Shown: positions 1 to 8,490, counted from the first letter of the stretch. The stretch is 64,000 nucleotides of DNA from Pseudomonas sp. RIT288 (GCF_000631985.1 NZ_JFYN01000018.1:16862-80861); one strand, 5' to 3'. Numbers and translations: made by a program. Notes: a model not told the origin generated them from the sequence alone.

Positions 1-1132
1 CTTCCAGCGACTTCTGCTGCTGGGTCAACTCGCCAATCTGCGACATCAGCGCGCGATACGCCGGATGCTGCTTGGTGAATTTGCGATCCATTTCCGCCTG
101 CTGCATTTTCAGCTCGGAAATCCGCGTTTCCAGCGCTACGGACTGACCGAGCACCGATTGCGTTTCCATGGAAATGTTCACGGTCTTGCCGTGGGTCTGA
201 TAGGCGTTGAGCGCATCGCTGGCCTTGGCCAGATCACGCTTGACCTGCGGCAACTGGCTTTGCAGGAACGCCAGGCTCTGCGCCGCTTCCGCCGAGGTGC
301 GGCGCACGTTCTGATCCACGTAGAGCGCAGCGATCTTGTTGAGGATCTTCACCGCCTCGGCGGCGTCGGCGCTGGCCAGCGCCAGACGGATAATCCCCGA
401 CTCTTTACCTTGCTCGGAAATATCCAGCGCATCCTGGTAACCCTGAATGGTCACGATCCGTGGATTACGCACCACTTCAAAGCGGGTGCCTGGGTTGGCT
501 TGCAGGCGCTCGATCAAACCTTCGACGCCGTCCTGGGCGAAAGCTTCGCCCGCGACGCCCTCGACCAGCAGGTTGTCGTTGTCATCGAGCAACTGAAAGT
601 GCTGTTGTTCACCAGCAACCAGGGTGAGCTTCTTGCCCAACAACTCTTTGGGCAGATTGAGCCGGGTAAATTCCAGACGCTCGCCACCCCAGGCGTAGCT
701 GTTGAAGCCAAAACGCGGCGGCGCCACGCTGAACTCGGTTTCGCCGCGATAACGCCGGGCGAGAAAACCGCCGATCAGCGGGAAGGCGTTGGGCGTGACG
801 TCAATGTCCAGACGCAGGTCGTCGACGGTTTTGCCGATCACTGCACGGGACTTGATGATGCCGATTTCGGTCACCGACGGCGATTGCCCGCCGAGCATGC
901 TGCTGAGGTCGGAAAAGCCAAGCATGTCGTTCTTTTTCGGTTCGACCTGCACCAGCGCATTCGCCAGGTACACCGGCGTCGCCAATACCGCATAGGCAAC
1001 GCCGGCGGCCATGAAGGCACCGGTGAATGCACCGATCAACCATTTCTGGTCGATCAAACTGCCGAATATACCGAGAAGATCAATACTGTCTTGATCGTTA
1101 TCACGGTTGGCGATTACTGACGGTAACTGCAT
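1..1132 (-). CDS. Wzc-like polysaccharide co-polymerase / tyrosine autokinase, 5' part only
   Basis: The gene runs off the left edge, so only about 377 N-terminal residues are visible. The reading frame is open from an ATG at 1132 and begins MQLPSVIANRDNDQDS. A transmembrane segment at about residues 31-50 (WLIGAFTGAFMAAGVAYAVL) is followed by a PVY motif and a long periplasmic Wzz-type chain-length domain with coiled-coil character near the window edge. In this family the inner-membrane protein sets exopolysaccharide chain length, and the C-terminal cytoplasmic part carries Walker motifs and a tyrosine cluster. That kinase part lies outside the window, so a kinase-less co-polymerase cannot be excluded. 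The tyrosine phosphatase gene lies 38 bp upstream on the same strand, the usual Wzb-Wzc order, which favours the full autokinase. Confidence 0.85.
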   Translation of the reverse strand, partial: MQLPSVIANRDNDQDSIDLLGIFGSLIDQKWLIGAFTGAFMAAGVAYAVLATPVYLANALVQVEPKKNDMLGFSDLSSMLGGQSPSVTEIGIIKSRAVIGKTVDDLRLDIDVTPNAFPLIGGFLARRYRGETEFSVAPPRFGFNSYAWGGERLEFTRLNLPKELLGKKLTLVAGEQQHFQLLDDNDNLLVEGVAGEAFAQDGVEGLIERLQANPGTRFEVVRNPRIVTIQGYQDALDISEQGKESGIIRLALASADAAEAVKILNKIAALYVDQNVRRTSAEAAQSLAFLQSQLPQVKRDLAKASDALNAYQTHGKTVNISMETQSVLGQSVALETRISELKMQQAEMDRKFTKQHPAYRALMSQIGELTQQQKSLE

Positions 1133-1170
1133 AAGTCTTTCTTACCATTCACTGATCTGAAGAATATTCA

Positions 1171-1611
1171 TCAATGTCCGAGGCGCTGCGCCCACGAGCT
1201 AACAGCATCTTCAATCAATGCATGGGCATGAATAAAAGCGGCCTTACCTTGACGATACGGGTCCTGTATTTCTCTTTCGCTCTGCCACTTGCCAAGAAGA
1301 AACACTTTGCCTCGGGCGTGCGAGGCAATCTTCAGCACCTGATTCACATGTTGTTTTTCCATGACCAGAATCAGGTCTGATTCATTGACGATATCGGCGG
1401 TCAATTGCCGGGCCTGAAAACCCTCGGCGCTGTGCCCGTGGTCTTCCAGCACCTGGCGCGCCGATGCTTCCATGCCTTCGCCGACCCGCGCAGAGAGACC
1501 TGCGGAAGTCACCGAAATGGTTGAGGGGGTCAGCGCGCTACGCAGCAGAAGTTCTGCTGTCGGACTTCGGCAAATATTGCCAACGCACACGACAAGGATC
1601 TTTTTGAACAA
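1171..1611 (-). CDS. Low-molecular-weight protein tyrosine phosphatase (Wzb-like)
   Basis: This is a 146-residue cytoplasmic phosphatase. The P-loop CVGNICRS puts the nucleophilic Cys at residue 9 and the phosphate-binding Arg at 15, giving the C-x5-R signature. The general-acid Asp lies in the DPY motif at residues 117-119. Length and motifs fit the LMW-PTP family fully. Members paired with a Wzc kinase dephosphorylate its tyrosine tail and so control polymer length and export. The gene is first in a minus-strand operon with the co-polymerase gene and is divergent from the secreted glycoside hydrolase gene. I infer the Wzc-like protein as substrate from this adjacency. Confidence 0.92.
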   Translation of the reverse strand: MFKKILVVCVGNICRSPTAELLLRSALTPSTISVTSAGLSARVGEGMEASARQVLEDHGHSAEGFQARQLTADIVNESDLILVMEKQHVNQVLKIASHARGKVFLLGKWQSEREIQDPYRQGKAAFIHAHALIEDAVSSWAQRLGH

Positions 1612-1902
1612 GGTTTACATTCCTGTGTAATATCATTCTGCCAACATCTAGAGCGGATCTTAATGAACCCACTAGATCATTCTGCACTCAGAAATAGATT
1701 CGCCCTGTTAGTACCAGCGTATTAAGTACCACAGCGTCAAAAGCCGCCAAAACAGAATTACCGGACTAAAAATAACTGTGATTTTCAGGTCTGGTTTTCC
1801 TGACAAAAACTAACATTGACGCACTTAGTGCCATTGTCAGTTTCAAAGCAGTTATCACGAGATACCTTTTCGCCGTTGTCATTTCTCATCAGGAGAACCG
1901 AC

Positions 1903-2853
1903 ATGAAGTCAGCCCATCTCAAACACCTGAGCGCCCTGACCCTGTTACTGCTGGCGGCAACCGGCCAGAGTCAGGCCAATGAACTGTTCCCGGCATTGCC
2001 CGCCAATAAAACCATCGGGGTTCAGGTCAAGGTCCAGACCTTCTCCGCTGCCGACGCCGAGCACGTCAAAGCCACCGGCTTCAGTTTCGTGCGCTTGGGC
2101 GTATGGACTGACAGCCTGTCCAGCGCGGCCTATCAGAAGCAGATCAGCGACGCCTTTGCCGTGGCCCGCGCAGCCGGTCTGCCGGTGCTGATGACCCTGC
2201 GCGCGACCAAGCCGTTACCTGCCAATGATCTGGCGAACGCGGGGGTCGCGTATGCCAATGCGCTGAACAGCCTGGCAGCGACCTATGGCTCACAACTGGT
2301 CGCCATCGAGCTGTGGAATGAACCGGACCTTGGCACCTACTGGCCGACCGGCAATTTCGATACGACGTTCGTGCCGTTCATGAGCGCAGCGTGCAAGACC
2401 CTGCAAGACAACCCCCAGACTGTCCCGGTCATCGGCTTTGGTTTTGCCCGGCCACCGACCGCCGGCTCGGCGTCCACCGTTGCACTCAACCGAATCGTCA
2501 GCGAATACCCCAAATGCCTCAACGCGATTTCCTATCATCCATACGGCATGAGCGGCACACAGATCAGCAACGCCCAAGCGTTTATCCAGCAAAACTTCCA
2601 TCTGCCGGGGGTGATCAGCGAATGGGGCATTTCGGCGCTCGCCTCCAACGGCGGGACTGAGGGTCAGGCCAGCAAAATCAGCGCATTCGTCGCCGATATC
2701 AAAACCCGCAACATCGCCCTGACCTCGATCTACGAATGGAAGAACAGCGACACCGGCAGCAATGACCGCGAGAAGAATTTCGGCCTGCTGACTTCCGATG
2801 GCCAACCGAAACCGGCAGAAACTGCAGTCAAAACCCAGCTAAGCCAGCAATAA
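1903..2853 (+). CDS. Secreted clan GH-A glycoside hydrolase, PslG/GH39-like
   Basis: The product is 316 residues with a Sec signal peptide (cleavage probably after the SQA at residues 23-25). The mature part reads as a TIM-barrel retaining glycosidase. The acid/base Glu is E140 in the motif ELWNEPD, and the likely nucleophile is E240 in ISEWG. The ATG at 1903 was preferred over upstream in-frame starts because AGGAG lies just upstream and the signal peptide begins there. PslG-type enzymes are periplasmic endoglycosidases needed for polysaccharide assembly, and this gene sits divergent from the Wzb/Wzc-like pair. It is shorter than PslG, so the exact family and substrate are uncertain; a GH5-like cellulase is an alternative. 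Confidence 0.75.
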   Translation: MKSAHLKHLSALTLLLLAATGQSQANELFPALPANKTIGVQVKVQTFSAADAEHVKATGFSFVRLGVWTDSLSSAAYQKQISDAFAVARAAGLPVLMTLRATKPLPANDLANAGVAYANALNSLAATYGSQLVAIELWNEPDLGTYWPTGNFDTTFVPFMSAACKTLQDNPQTVPVIGFGFARPPTAGSASTVALNRIVSEYPKCLNAISYHPYGMSGTQISNAQAFIQQNFHLPGVISEWGISALASNGGTEGQASKISAFVADIKTRNIALTSIYEWKNSDTGSNDREKNFGLLTSDGQPKPAETAVKTQLSQQ

Positions 2854-3059
2854 CCTCCATCGATGTCCTCAAGGGGCGCTGGCCGTCAGTTGCTTTGAAC
2901 CTGCGGCCGATTTTGGCATCGTATTATCGATACCGCGCCCCACCGTTCAAACAGCCGTTCTCAGGTTGTTGCCCCCGGGGAACCCGTTACGCCTCGATGC
3001 CCTTGAGTGGCCGTCAGCGCTCGGGTAATGTCGTCAAACCCACAGGACAGAGCACACCC

Positions 3060-3986
3060 ATGACTTCCAAGCTGGAACAACTCAAACAGATGACCACCGT
3101 GGTTGCCGACACCGGCGACTTCGAAGCGATCGCCCGGGTCAAGCCGGTCGACGCCACCACCAACCCTTCCCTGCTGCTCAAGGCCGCAGCAATCCCGGCC
3201 TACGCCGAACTGCTGAACGCCTGCGTCAGCGACTGCAAGGGTGACGTGGGACTGGCCAGCGATCGTTTCGGCGTCGCCGTGGGCCAGGAAATTCTCAAAG
3301 TGATTCCGGGCCGGATTTCCACCGAAGTGGACGCGCGCCTCTCGTTCGACCAGGACGCCGTGCTCAAGCGTGCGCATCGCCTGATCGAGCTGTACGACAA
3401 GGCCGGCATCGGCCGCGACCGCGTGCTGATCAAGATCGCTTCGACCTGGGAAGGCATCCGCGCTGCCGAGATCCTCGAGAAGGAAGGCATCCAGACCAAC
3501 CTGACCCTGCTGTTCTCCTTCGCTCAGGCGGCCGCTTGTGCTGACGCCGGGGTGTTCCTGATTTCGCCGTTCGTGGGCCGCATCTACGACTGGTACAAGA
3601 AGGCCAACGGTAACGACTACACCGGTGCCGATGATCCGGGCGTGCAGTCGGTCACCCGCATCTACAACTACTACAAGGCCAATGACTACAAGACCGTGGT
3701 CATGGGCGCCAGCTTCCGTAATCTGAGCCAGATCGAGCAATTGGCCGGTTGCGACCGTCTGACCATCAGCCCGGACCTGATCGACAAGCTCGCGGCAGAC
3801 ACCGGCAAACTGGAGCGCAAACTCGCCCCGGGCCACGCCGGCGAAGCGCGCCTGAAGCTGAGCGAAGCGCAATTCCGCTGGTTGTCCAACGAAGACGCAA
3901 TGGCTACTGAGAAACTGGCTGAGGGCATCCGTCAGTTCGCCCGTGACCAGGAGAAGCTTGAGGCGCTGCTGCAGGCCAAGCTGTGA
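3060..3986 (+). CDS. tal: Transaldolase
   Basis: This 308-residue cytoplasmic enzyme transfers a dihydroxyacetone unit between sedoheptulose 7-phosphate and glyceraldehyde 3-phosphate in the non-oxidative pentose phosphate pathway. The N-terminal motif DATTNPSLLL and the Schiff-base lysine K125 in LIKIASTWEG are both present. Length fits TalB-type enzymes. The frame is open further upstream, but the ATG at 3060 gives the family N-terminus MTSKLEQLKQ. The gene is monocistronic, closed by a strong terminator at 4006-4039. The adjacent rssB/rssC genes point the other way, as in other Pseudomonas genomes. Confidence 0.97.
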   Translation: MTSKLEQLKQMTTVVADTGDFEAIARVKPVDATTNPSLLLKAAAIPAYAELLNACVSDCKGDVGLASDRFGVAVGQEILKVIPGRISTEVDARLSFDQDAVLKRAHRLIELYDKAGIGRDRVLIKIASTWEGIRAAEILEKEGIQTNLTLLFSFAQAAACADAGVFLISPFVGRIYDWYKKANGNDYTGADDPGVQSVTRIYNYYKANDYKTVVMGASFRNLSQIEQLAGCDRLTISPDLIDKLAADTGKLERKLAPGHAGEARLKLSEAQFRWLSNEDAMATEKLAEGIRQFARDQEKLEALLQAKL

Positions 3987-4005
3987 TCTGAAACACTGAA
4001 ATGCA

Positions 4006-4039
4006 AAAAAGGGCGAACCCGGTTGGGTTCGCCCTTTTT
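4006..4039. terminator. Rho-independent terminator after tal
   Basis: A perfect 10-bp stem (GGGCGAACCC / GGGTTCGCCC) with a 4-nt GGTT loop is flanked by A5 and T5 runs. It begins about 20 bp after the tal stop and could act in both directions, though rssC is well separated by a REP pair. Confidence 0.93.
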
Positions 4040-4085
4040 GTTGGTGTTGTCCAGTGCAAATGATGACTTATGGCAGGTAGTGTCC

Positions 4086-4216
4086 CTGTGGCGTGGGAGC
4101 TTGCTCCCGCTGGGCTGCGAAGCGGCCCTATTGGCTATCCGGGCTCTTCAGAAACACCGTGCCGGCAGGTTTATGGCGGCTGCGCAGCCAGGCGGGAGCA
4201 AGCTCGCTCGCCACAG
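4086..4216. repeat. REP/BIME inverted pair, family C copy 1
   Basis: Two inverted REP-like arms lie at 4086-4127 and 4175-4216. The outer part is CTGTGGCG...GGGAGCTTGCTCCCGC and the inner part carries GGGCTGCGAAGCGGCC or its variant. The pair fills the gap between the convergent tal and rssC genes. A second member of the same family is at 51121-51258. Confidence 0.8.
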
Positions 4217-4223
4217 AGACCAC

Positions 4224-4706
4224 TCAGTGGCGCTCGAGGGCGTTCACAAGGTCATGGAAGGCTTCACGATTGGAGTCGTTCAGGCCCATGAGGATCTTGT
4301 GCGCTTCGAGCACCTTGATCCGCACCACTTCCTCGGACTGATCCTGATCCGGCAGGTCGTCCAGGCACTCGGGGCACGGCACCGGGTGGTTGACGATGTT
4401 GAACACCTGCTCGAAGCCCATCGATTGCAGCAGACGGGTGATGTCTTCGTGGGTGGTGACGACGGTCGGCAGCAGGCCGACCTTTTGCCGCGACAGGATC
4501 GACAGTTTGGCCAGCAGGCCGAGGGTGGTGCTGTCGATGCTACGGGTTTCGGTCAAATCGATCACGATCGCGTTGAAATTCAACGCGGTGAAGATTTTCT
4601 CAATAGTCGCATCCAACGCCGAACACAGGGTCAGGCGAACTTCACCGACGAACTTCAGGACGAAGGTGCCGTCCTGTTCGGCGAACTGGATTCTACCGGT
4701 ACTCAT
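4224..4706 (-). CDS. rssC: STAS-domain anti-sigma factor antagonist RssC
   Basis: The 160-residue protein has an N-terminal STAS domain (about residues 1-105). The phosphorylatable serine region reads IDSTTLGLL, the equivalent of the DSSGLG motif in SpoIIAA. The C-terminal ~50 residues are acidic with one CPEC pair. In partner-switching systems the unphosphorylated antagonist frees a regulator from an anti-sigma kinase. Its start overlaps the end of rssB by 4 bp, so the two are translationally coupled. RssB, a response regulator with a PP2C-type output domain, is probably the phosphatase for this protein. No anti-sigma kinase gene is next to the pair. Confidence 0.88.
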   Translation of the reverse strand: MSTGRIQFAEQDGTFVLKFVGEVRLTLCSALDATIEKIFTALNFNAIVIDLTETRSIDSTTLGLLAKLSILSRQKVGLLPTVVTTHEDITRLLQSMGFEQVFNIVNHPVPCPECLDDLPDQDQSEEVVRIKVLEAHKILMGLNDSNREAFHDLVNALERH

Positions 4707-5887
4707 TGAAGGTTCCTGCTCAACACCAACAGGGCGATATCATCCGGCATCTCCCCTAGCGTGGCCAATTCAAACACTTGCCGCAGACCATCCAGGCTGC
4801 CGCCCGCCGCCTTCACCCGTTGAGGCAAGGCAGCTTCTTTTTCCTTGAGCGTCGGTTCTGGCAACAGATCCAGAATGCCATCGGACATCAGCGTCAGGCT
4901 GAACGTCGGAGGCAGCTCAAGCACGTGATCTTCGTAGGTGGCCTCATTGAACAGGCCCACCGGCAAACCACGGCCTTCGAGGTAACGAACACTGTCAGGC
5001 GTGTACAACACAGGCAACGGCAGATGGCCGCCGATGCTATAGGTCAACAAACCGGTCTCCTCGTCGATGACTCCACCGACCATTGTGACGTGTTTGCCCA
5101 GCTTACAACTGATCAGCCCCCGGTTGATATGACCCAGGACTTCCGAAGGCTTGAATTCCGGCAACGTGCCGTTGCGCTTGGACTCGAACAACAGGCGCGT
5201 GGTCATGAACTTCAGCAGCACGGTGACGAACGCCGAAGAGGCGCCATGGCCCGATACGTCGGCCAGGTAGAACGCCACCCGGCGCTCGTCGACACGGAAG
5301 TAGTCGACAAAATCACCCGACAGGTACAGCGACGGGATGATCTGGTGAGCAAACTGGAACTCGTCGATGCGCCACGGGCTTTCCGGCAGCATGTTCATCT
5401 GCACCTGGCGACCGGCGTTCTGGTCTTCCTGGAGCAGGTTCAGGCTGGCTTCGAGCTCGCGGTTGGCCTTCTCCAGCTTCTCGCGGTAGCGCTGGTTCTC
5501 CAGCAGCAGGCGCGCACGATCGAGCGCACGACGCACCGAGTGCTCGAGCACGGCCAGGTCTTCGAGAGGCTTGATCAGGTAGTCCGCCGCACCCAGGCGC
5601 AGCGCCTCGACCGCGTCGTTCATCACGCCGGCACCCGAAACGACGATCATCGGCGTTTGCGGTGACCGCTCGGTGACCTGACGGATAAGTTCGAGACCGC
5701 CCATCTGCGGCATGCGCAGATCGCAGATGACCAAGTCGGGCTTGTCTTGCTCGAATACCTGAAGACCCTGTTGGCCGTTGCTGGCCTGCAGGACGCTGAA
5801 ACCACTGTCTTCCAAATAGGCCGCGAGGCTCGCGCGCACTACTTCGTCATCATCGATTATCAGCAGCGTGGCACTGGTTTTTGGCAT
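4703..5887 (-). CDS. rssB: Response regulator with PP2C/SpoIIE phosphatase output, RssB
   Basis: This is a 394-residue cytoplasmic regulator. The receiver domain (about 1-125) has the acidic pocket IDDDE and phosphoacceptor D56 in VICDLRMP. A coiled-coil linker spans about 130-165, and a PP2C-like serine phosphatase domain (about 185-394) contains SGDFVDY, LADVSGHG and SDGILDL metal-binding motifs. The family links an aspartyl phosphorelay to dephosphorylation of a STAS antagonist, here presumably RssC encoded immediately downstream with a 4-bp overlap. In Pseudomonas the gene is named rssB after the RpoS recognition factor, but unlike E. coli RssB the phosphatase domain looks intact by motif. 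Confidence 0.9.
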   Translation of the reverse strand: MPKTSATLLIIDDDEVVRASLAAYLEDSGFSVLQASNGQQGLQVFEQDKPDLVICDLRMPQMGGLELIRQVTERSPQTPMIVVSGAGVMNDAVEALRLGAADYLIKPLEDLAVLEHSVRRALDRARLLLENQRYREKLEKANRELEASLNLLQEDQNAGRQVQMNMLPESPWRIDEFQFAHQIIPSLYLSGDFVDYFRVDERRVAFYLADVSGHGASSAFVTVLLKFMTTRLLFESKRNGTLPEFKPSEVLGHINRGLISCKLGKHVTMVGGVIDEETGLLTYSIGGHLPLPVLYTPDSVRYLEGRGLPVGLFNEATYEDHVLELPPTFSLTLMSDGILDLLPEPTLKEKEAALPQRVKAAGGSLDGLRQVFELATLGEMPDDIALLVLSRNLQ

Positions 5888-6161
5888 GTGGGCAAACGGC
5901 GCCAGAATTAGGTTGGCGTAGCAGGCGGGGCATCGGCCCGGCTCAGACTACTGGATTCGCTTTCTAGCCTCTCTGCTGCACCGCTTTCGAGCACTGAGCC
6001 GGAACGCGATTGCACCAGAGGTGCCCTTCTAAGGCGCAGACGGTACTCCCATCCGCGGGGCGTTTCAAGCATGCGCCGATGGTCGCTTGACGACTTTACT
6101 TGTCAAATCACCGAGAGTTATAAGAACAGCTCAAACCGTAACCCAATGGAAGGACGAAGCC

Positions 6162-6461
6162 ATGAGTCAAACCGGTCGGGACTACAGCGAAAAGCGTGAT
6201 TTCATCCGCATGCGGGTCGACGCCGATGTGGTGTTGATCCATGAGGGTGACGAGGTATCAGCGGTGTGCATCGACCTCTCGAGCAGCGGCATGCAGGTCC
6301 AGACACCGCGCCAGTTCGCGGTTGGCGACCGTTTGAGCGTGCGCATCGATTCCGAGCATGCCGCATTGAGCGGGCTGGAAGCGGAGACCGAAGTGGTCTG
6401 GGTCAAGGCCGAGGATGGGGATAGCCAGAAGCTCGGCCTGACCATTCTGAAGATGAAATAA
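6162..6461 (+). CDS. PilZ-domain protein, c-di-GMP binding
   Basis: The product is 99 residues and almost entirely a PilZ domain. The c-di-GMP switch arginines are in KRDFIRMRV (residues 11-19) and the second motif is DLSSSG. Proteins of this type bind cyclic di-GMP and pass the signal to a partner. The ATG at 6162 follows AAGGACGAAGCC; an upstream in-frame extension to 6087 lacks family similarity. The gene is divergent from rssB and convergent with mlaA, with a shared terminator at 6474-6497. The target process is unknown. Confidence 0.88.
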   Translation: MSQTGRDYSEKRDFIRMRVDADVVLIHEGDEVSAVCIDLSSSGMQVQTPRQFAVGDRLSVRIDSEHAALSGLEAETEVVWVKAEDGDSQKLGLTILKMK

Positions 6462-6473
6462 GCGCACACAAAA

Positions 6474-6497
6474 AAGGCGGCCTCATGGGCCGCCTTC
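6474..6497. terminator. Bidirectional terminator between pilZ gene and mlaA
   Basis: The stem AAGGCGGCC / GGCCGCCTT has a short loop and is preceded by an A run and followed by a T-rich tract. It sits between two convergent genes. Confidence 0.88.
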
Positions 6498-6513
6498 TTG
6501 TCATCGGTCGATA

Positions 6514-7203
6514 TTAAAAATCGTCTTCGACCTGACCATCCTTGACCTTGAACTCGCGGTTCTGCAGGTAGGCGTTGCGGATGAAGGTGTACTTGTCGCC
6601 GCTGATCAGCTTCTCGCTCGACAGCAGGCTGGCGCGAGTGTCGACGATGTTCAGGCCAAACACCGAGTTACGGACAGGCACGTCGTTGATGTAACGGTAC
6701 GGACTGGTGTAGCTGTCGACGTACTTCGACGGTGCATCACGCAGGGTGCTCGGGCCGAGCAATGGCAGCATCACGTACGGGCCGCTGCTGACGCCCCAGT
6801 AGCCGAGGGTCTGGCCGAAATCTTCGTCACTGCGATTCAGGCCCATTTTGGTGCCGACGTCGAAGAAGCCCAGCAGGCCGAAGGTGGTGTTGAAAATGAT
6901 ACGCGCGGTATCGACACCGGCTGCTGCGGGCTTGGCCTGCAGAATGTTGTTCGCCAGGTTGGTGACGTCACCGACGTTGCGGAACATGTTGTGGATGCCG
7001 TCTTCGAGAAACTGCGGCGTCACGAACTCATAGCCCTGCGCCAGCGGCTTGAGCGCGTAAGTGTCGACGAAGTCGTTGAACTGGAAGATCGGGCGGTTGA
7101 CGCTTTCCCAAGGGTCTTCTTCCGTTGCGGCGTTGGCGGCGAACGGAACCAGCAGGACGCTGGCACATACACATAGCTGAGCGAGAGGATTGCTCCAGCG
7201 CAT
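6514..7203 (-). CDS. mlaA: MlaA/VacJ-family outer-membrane phospholipid transport protein, no lipobox
   Basis: The 229-residue protein matches MlaA throughout: DPWESVNRPIFQFNDFVD near the N-terminus, NTTFGLLGFFDVGTKMGL and GYWGVSSGPYVMLPLLGPS in the core. MlaA removes misplaced phospholipid from the outer leaflet together with porins and hands it to MlaC. Classical MlaA is a lipoprotein. Here the signal peptide (residues 1-25) ends in FAANA/A and no cysteine follows; the only early cysteines, 11 and 13, lie inside the hydrophobic core without a lipobox. The protein may therefore be cleaved by signal peptidase I. The gene is single and convergent with the PilZ gene. Confidence 0.93.
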   Translation of the reverse strand: MRWSNPLAQLCVCASVLLVPFAANAATEEDPWESVNRPIFQFNDFVDTYALKPLAQGYEFVTPQFLEDGIHNMFRNVGDVTNLANNILQAKPAAAGVDTARIIFNTTFGLLGFFDVGTKMGLNRSDEDFGQTLGYWGVSSGPYVMLPLLGPSTLRDAPSKYVDSYTSPYRYINDVPVRNSVFGLNIVDTRASLLSSEKLISGDKYTFIRNAYLQNREFKVKDGQVEDDF

Positions 7204-7400
7204 AGAAAAACTCCTTGGATTTTTACTGGCGCGGGCACCCGGGCCCAGGCGTTAAGACCGCTAGTATAAGCGCAAAAGCCGTTTTGGGCAGTCCACTCGT
7301 AAAGACTAATGCAGGACGTTTCCAGAGCGCGCCTTCACACACCTGTCATCCAACTGTCACTGATGTCCCCTAGCCTCATGTCTATTTCAGGGACGTTGCC

Positions 7401-8021
7401 ATGACCCACGCTGAAGCCTTGCCTGTCGCCGCGCCCGGCCTGACCGCCGTGCTGTTCGGACTCTCTGGCTGTCTGGTGGATTTCGGCGCCCGTGCCCATC
7501 AACACGCCAGCGTACTGCCCGAGCACGCCGACGCCACCCCTGGCGCCCTCGACAGCCTGCTCAGCCTGCAGCGCCAGCAGATTCCCTGTGCGTGGATCGA
7601 TGAACTGCCCCCTGCCCTCGCCCAACCCTTGGCGGCCGCACTACCGGGGTGGATCAAACCGACGCAATATTCAGCAACAATCAATCCATGGCCCGCGCCG
7701 AATGCCTGCTGGCAGGCACTGATGGGCTTGAACGTCAGCCGTCTGGATGGCTGCGTGCTGGTCAGCGGCGAGCCTCGGTTACTGCAATCGGGCCTCAACG
7801 CCGGGTTGTGGACTATTGGCCTGGCGTCCTGCGGTTCGCTGTGCGGCCTGTCGCCGAGCGAGTGGCAAGCCTTGAACCAGCGGGAGCGCGAGCAGCGGCG
7901 CGGCAAGGCCACCCTGCAACTGTTCGGGCTGGGTGTGCATTCGGTGATCGATCATCTGGGCGAACTCGACACCTGCCTGGCCGACATCAACCTGCGCCGC
8001 CTCAAAGGCGAAAAGCCCTGA
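7401..8021 (+). CDS. HAD-superfamily phosphonatase-like protein lacking the nucleophile
   Basis: The 206-residue protein resembles the phosphonoacetaldehyde hydrolase branch of HAD enzymes. The N-terminal motif reads LFGLSGCLVDFG where active enzymes have D-x-A-G-T-x-V-D-x-G, so the catalytic Asp is Gly and the Thr is Cys. A later segment, LDGCVLVSGEPRLLQSGLNAGLWTIGLA, fits the usual HAD motif with reduced acidic residues. It is probably a pseudoenzyme with a binding or regulatory role, or has another chemistry. It starts at the first ATG after GGGACGTT. The DUF4404 gene follows 109 bp downstream. Confidence 0.6.
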   Translation: MTHAEALPVAAPGLTAVLFGLSGCLVDFGARAHQHASVLPEHADATPGALDSLLSLQRQQIPCAWIDELPPALAQPLAAALPGWIKPTQYSATINPWPAPNACWQALMGLNVSRLDGCVLVSGEPRLLQSGLNAGLWTIGLASCGSLCGLSPSEWQALNQREREQRRGKATLQLFGLGVHSVIDHLGELDTCLADINLRRLKGEKP

Positions 8022-8130
8022 CCGGGATCATGCAGGGTGGACGAGAGTGGATTAATCTAAAGGTCAGTCATAGACCTTTGGCGCGCGGCTGCGGTCAATG
8101 CCAGTGCCTCTTGATAAAAGGAACCCCACC

Positions 8131-8394
8131 ATGCCCGCCCAAGAACTGCAAAAACAACTCGACACCCTGCGCGAGCAACTGGAGCAGAGTCCACCGCTGT
8201 CCGAAACCGAGCGTAAAGATCTGCATGATCTGATGGTGCAGATCGAATCGGAAATCAAACTGGAGAGCGCCACTCAGGACACCAGCATCGCCGATGGCGT
8301 GAATCTGGCGGTGGACCGCTTCGAACTCGAACACCCGGCCATTGCCGGCACCCTGCGCAATATCGTCAATGCGCTGGGCAGTATGGGGATCTGA
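8131..8394 (+). CDS. DUF4404 family protein
   Basis: This small protein has 87 residues. The N-terminal ~50 residues are strongly helical and charged (LQKQLDTLREQLEQSPPLSE) and look like a coiled coil. The C-terminus ends ELEHPAIAGTLRNIVNALGS, typical of DUF4404. No function is known to me. The start at 8131 is preferred because AAAAGGAACC lies upstream; an in-frame ATG 33 bp earlier has no ribosome site. It has no signal peptide or membrane segment. Confidence 0.78.
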   Translation: MPAQELQKQLDTLREQLEQSPPLSETERKDLHDLMVQIESEIKLESATQDTSIADGVNLAVDRFELEHPAIAGTLRNIVNALGSMGI

Positions 8395-8415
8395 TTTCCG
8401 GGTAACCCTAAAAAG

Positions 8416-8487
8416 CAAAAGATCGCAGCCTGCGGCAGCTCCTACAGGGAATCTCATGTAGGAGCTGCCGCAGGCTGCGATCTTTTG
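8416..8487. repeat. REP palindrome, family A copy 1
   Basis: A perfect inverted pair of about 31 bp arms (GTAGGAGCTGCCGCAGGCTG... and its complement) is separated by 10 bp. It begins 21 bp after the DUF4404 stop and ends 3 bp before the queF stop codon on the other strand. It may also serve as the transcription end for both convergent genes. Confidence 0.88.
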
Positions 8488-8490
8488 ATC

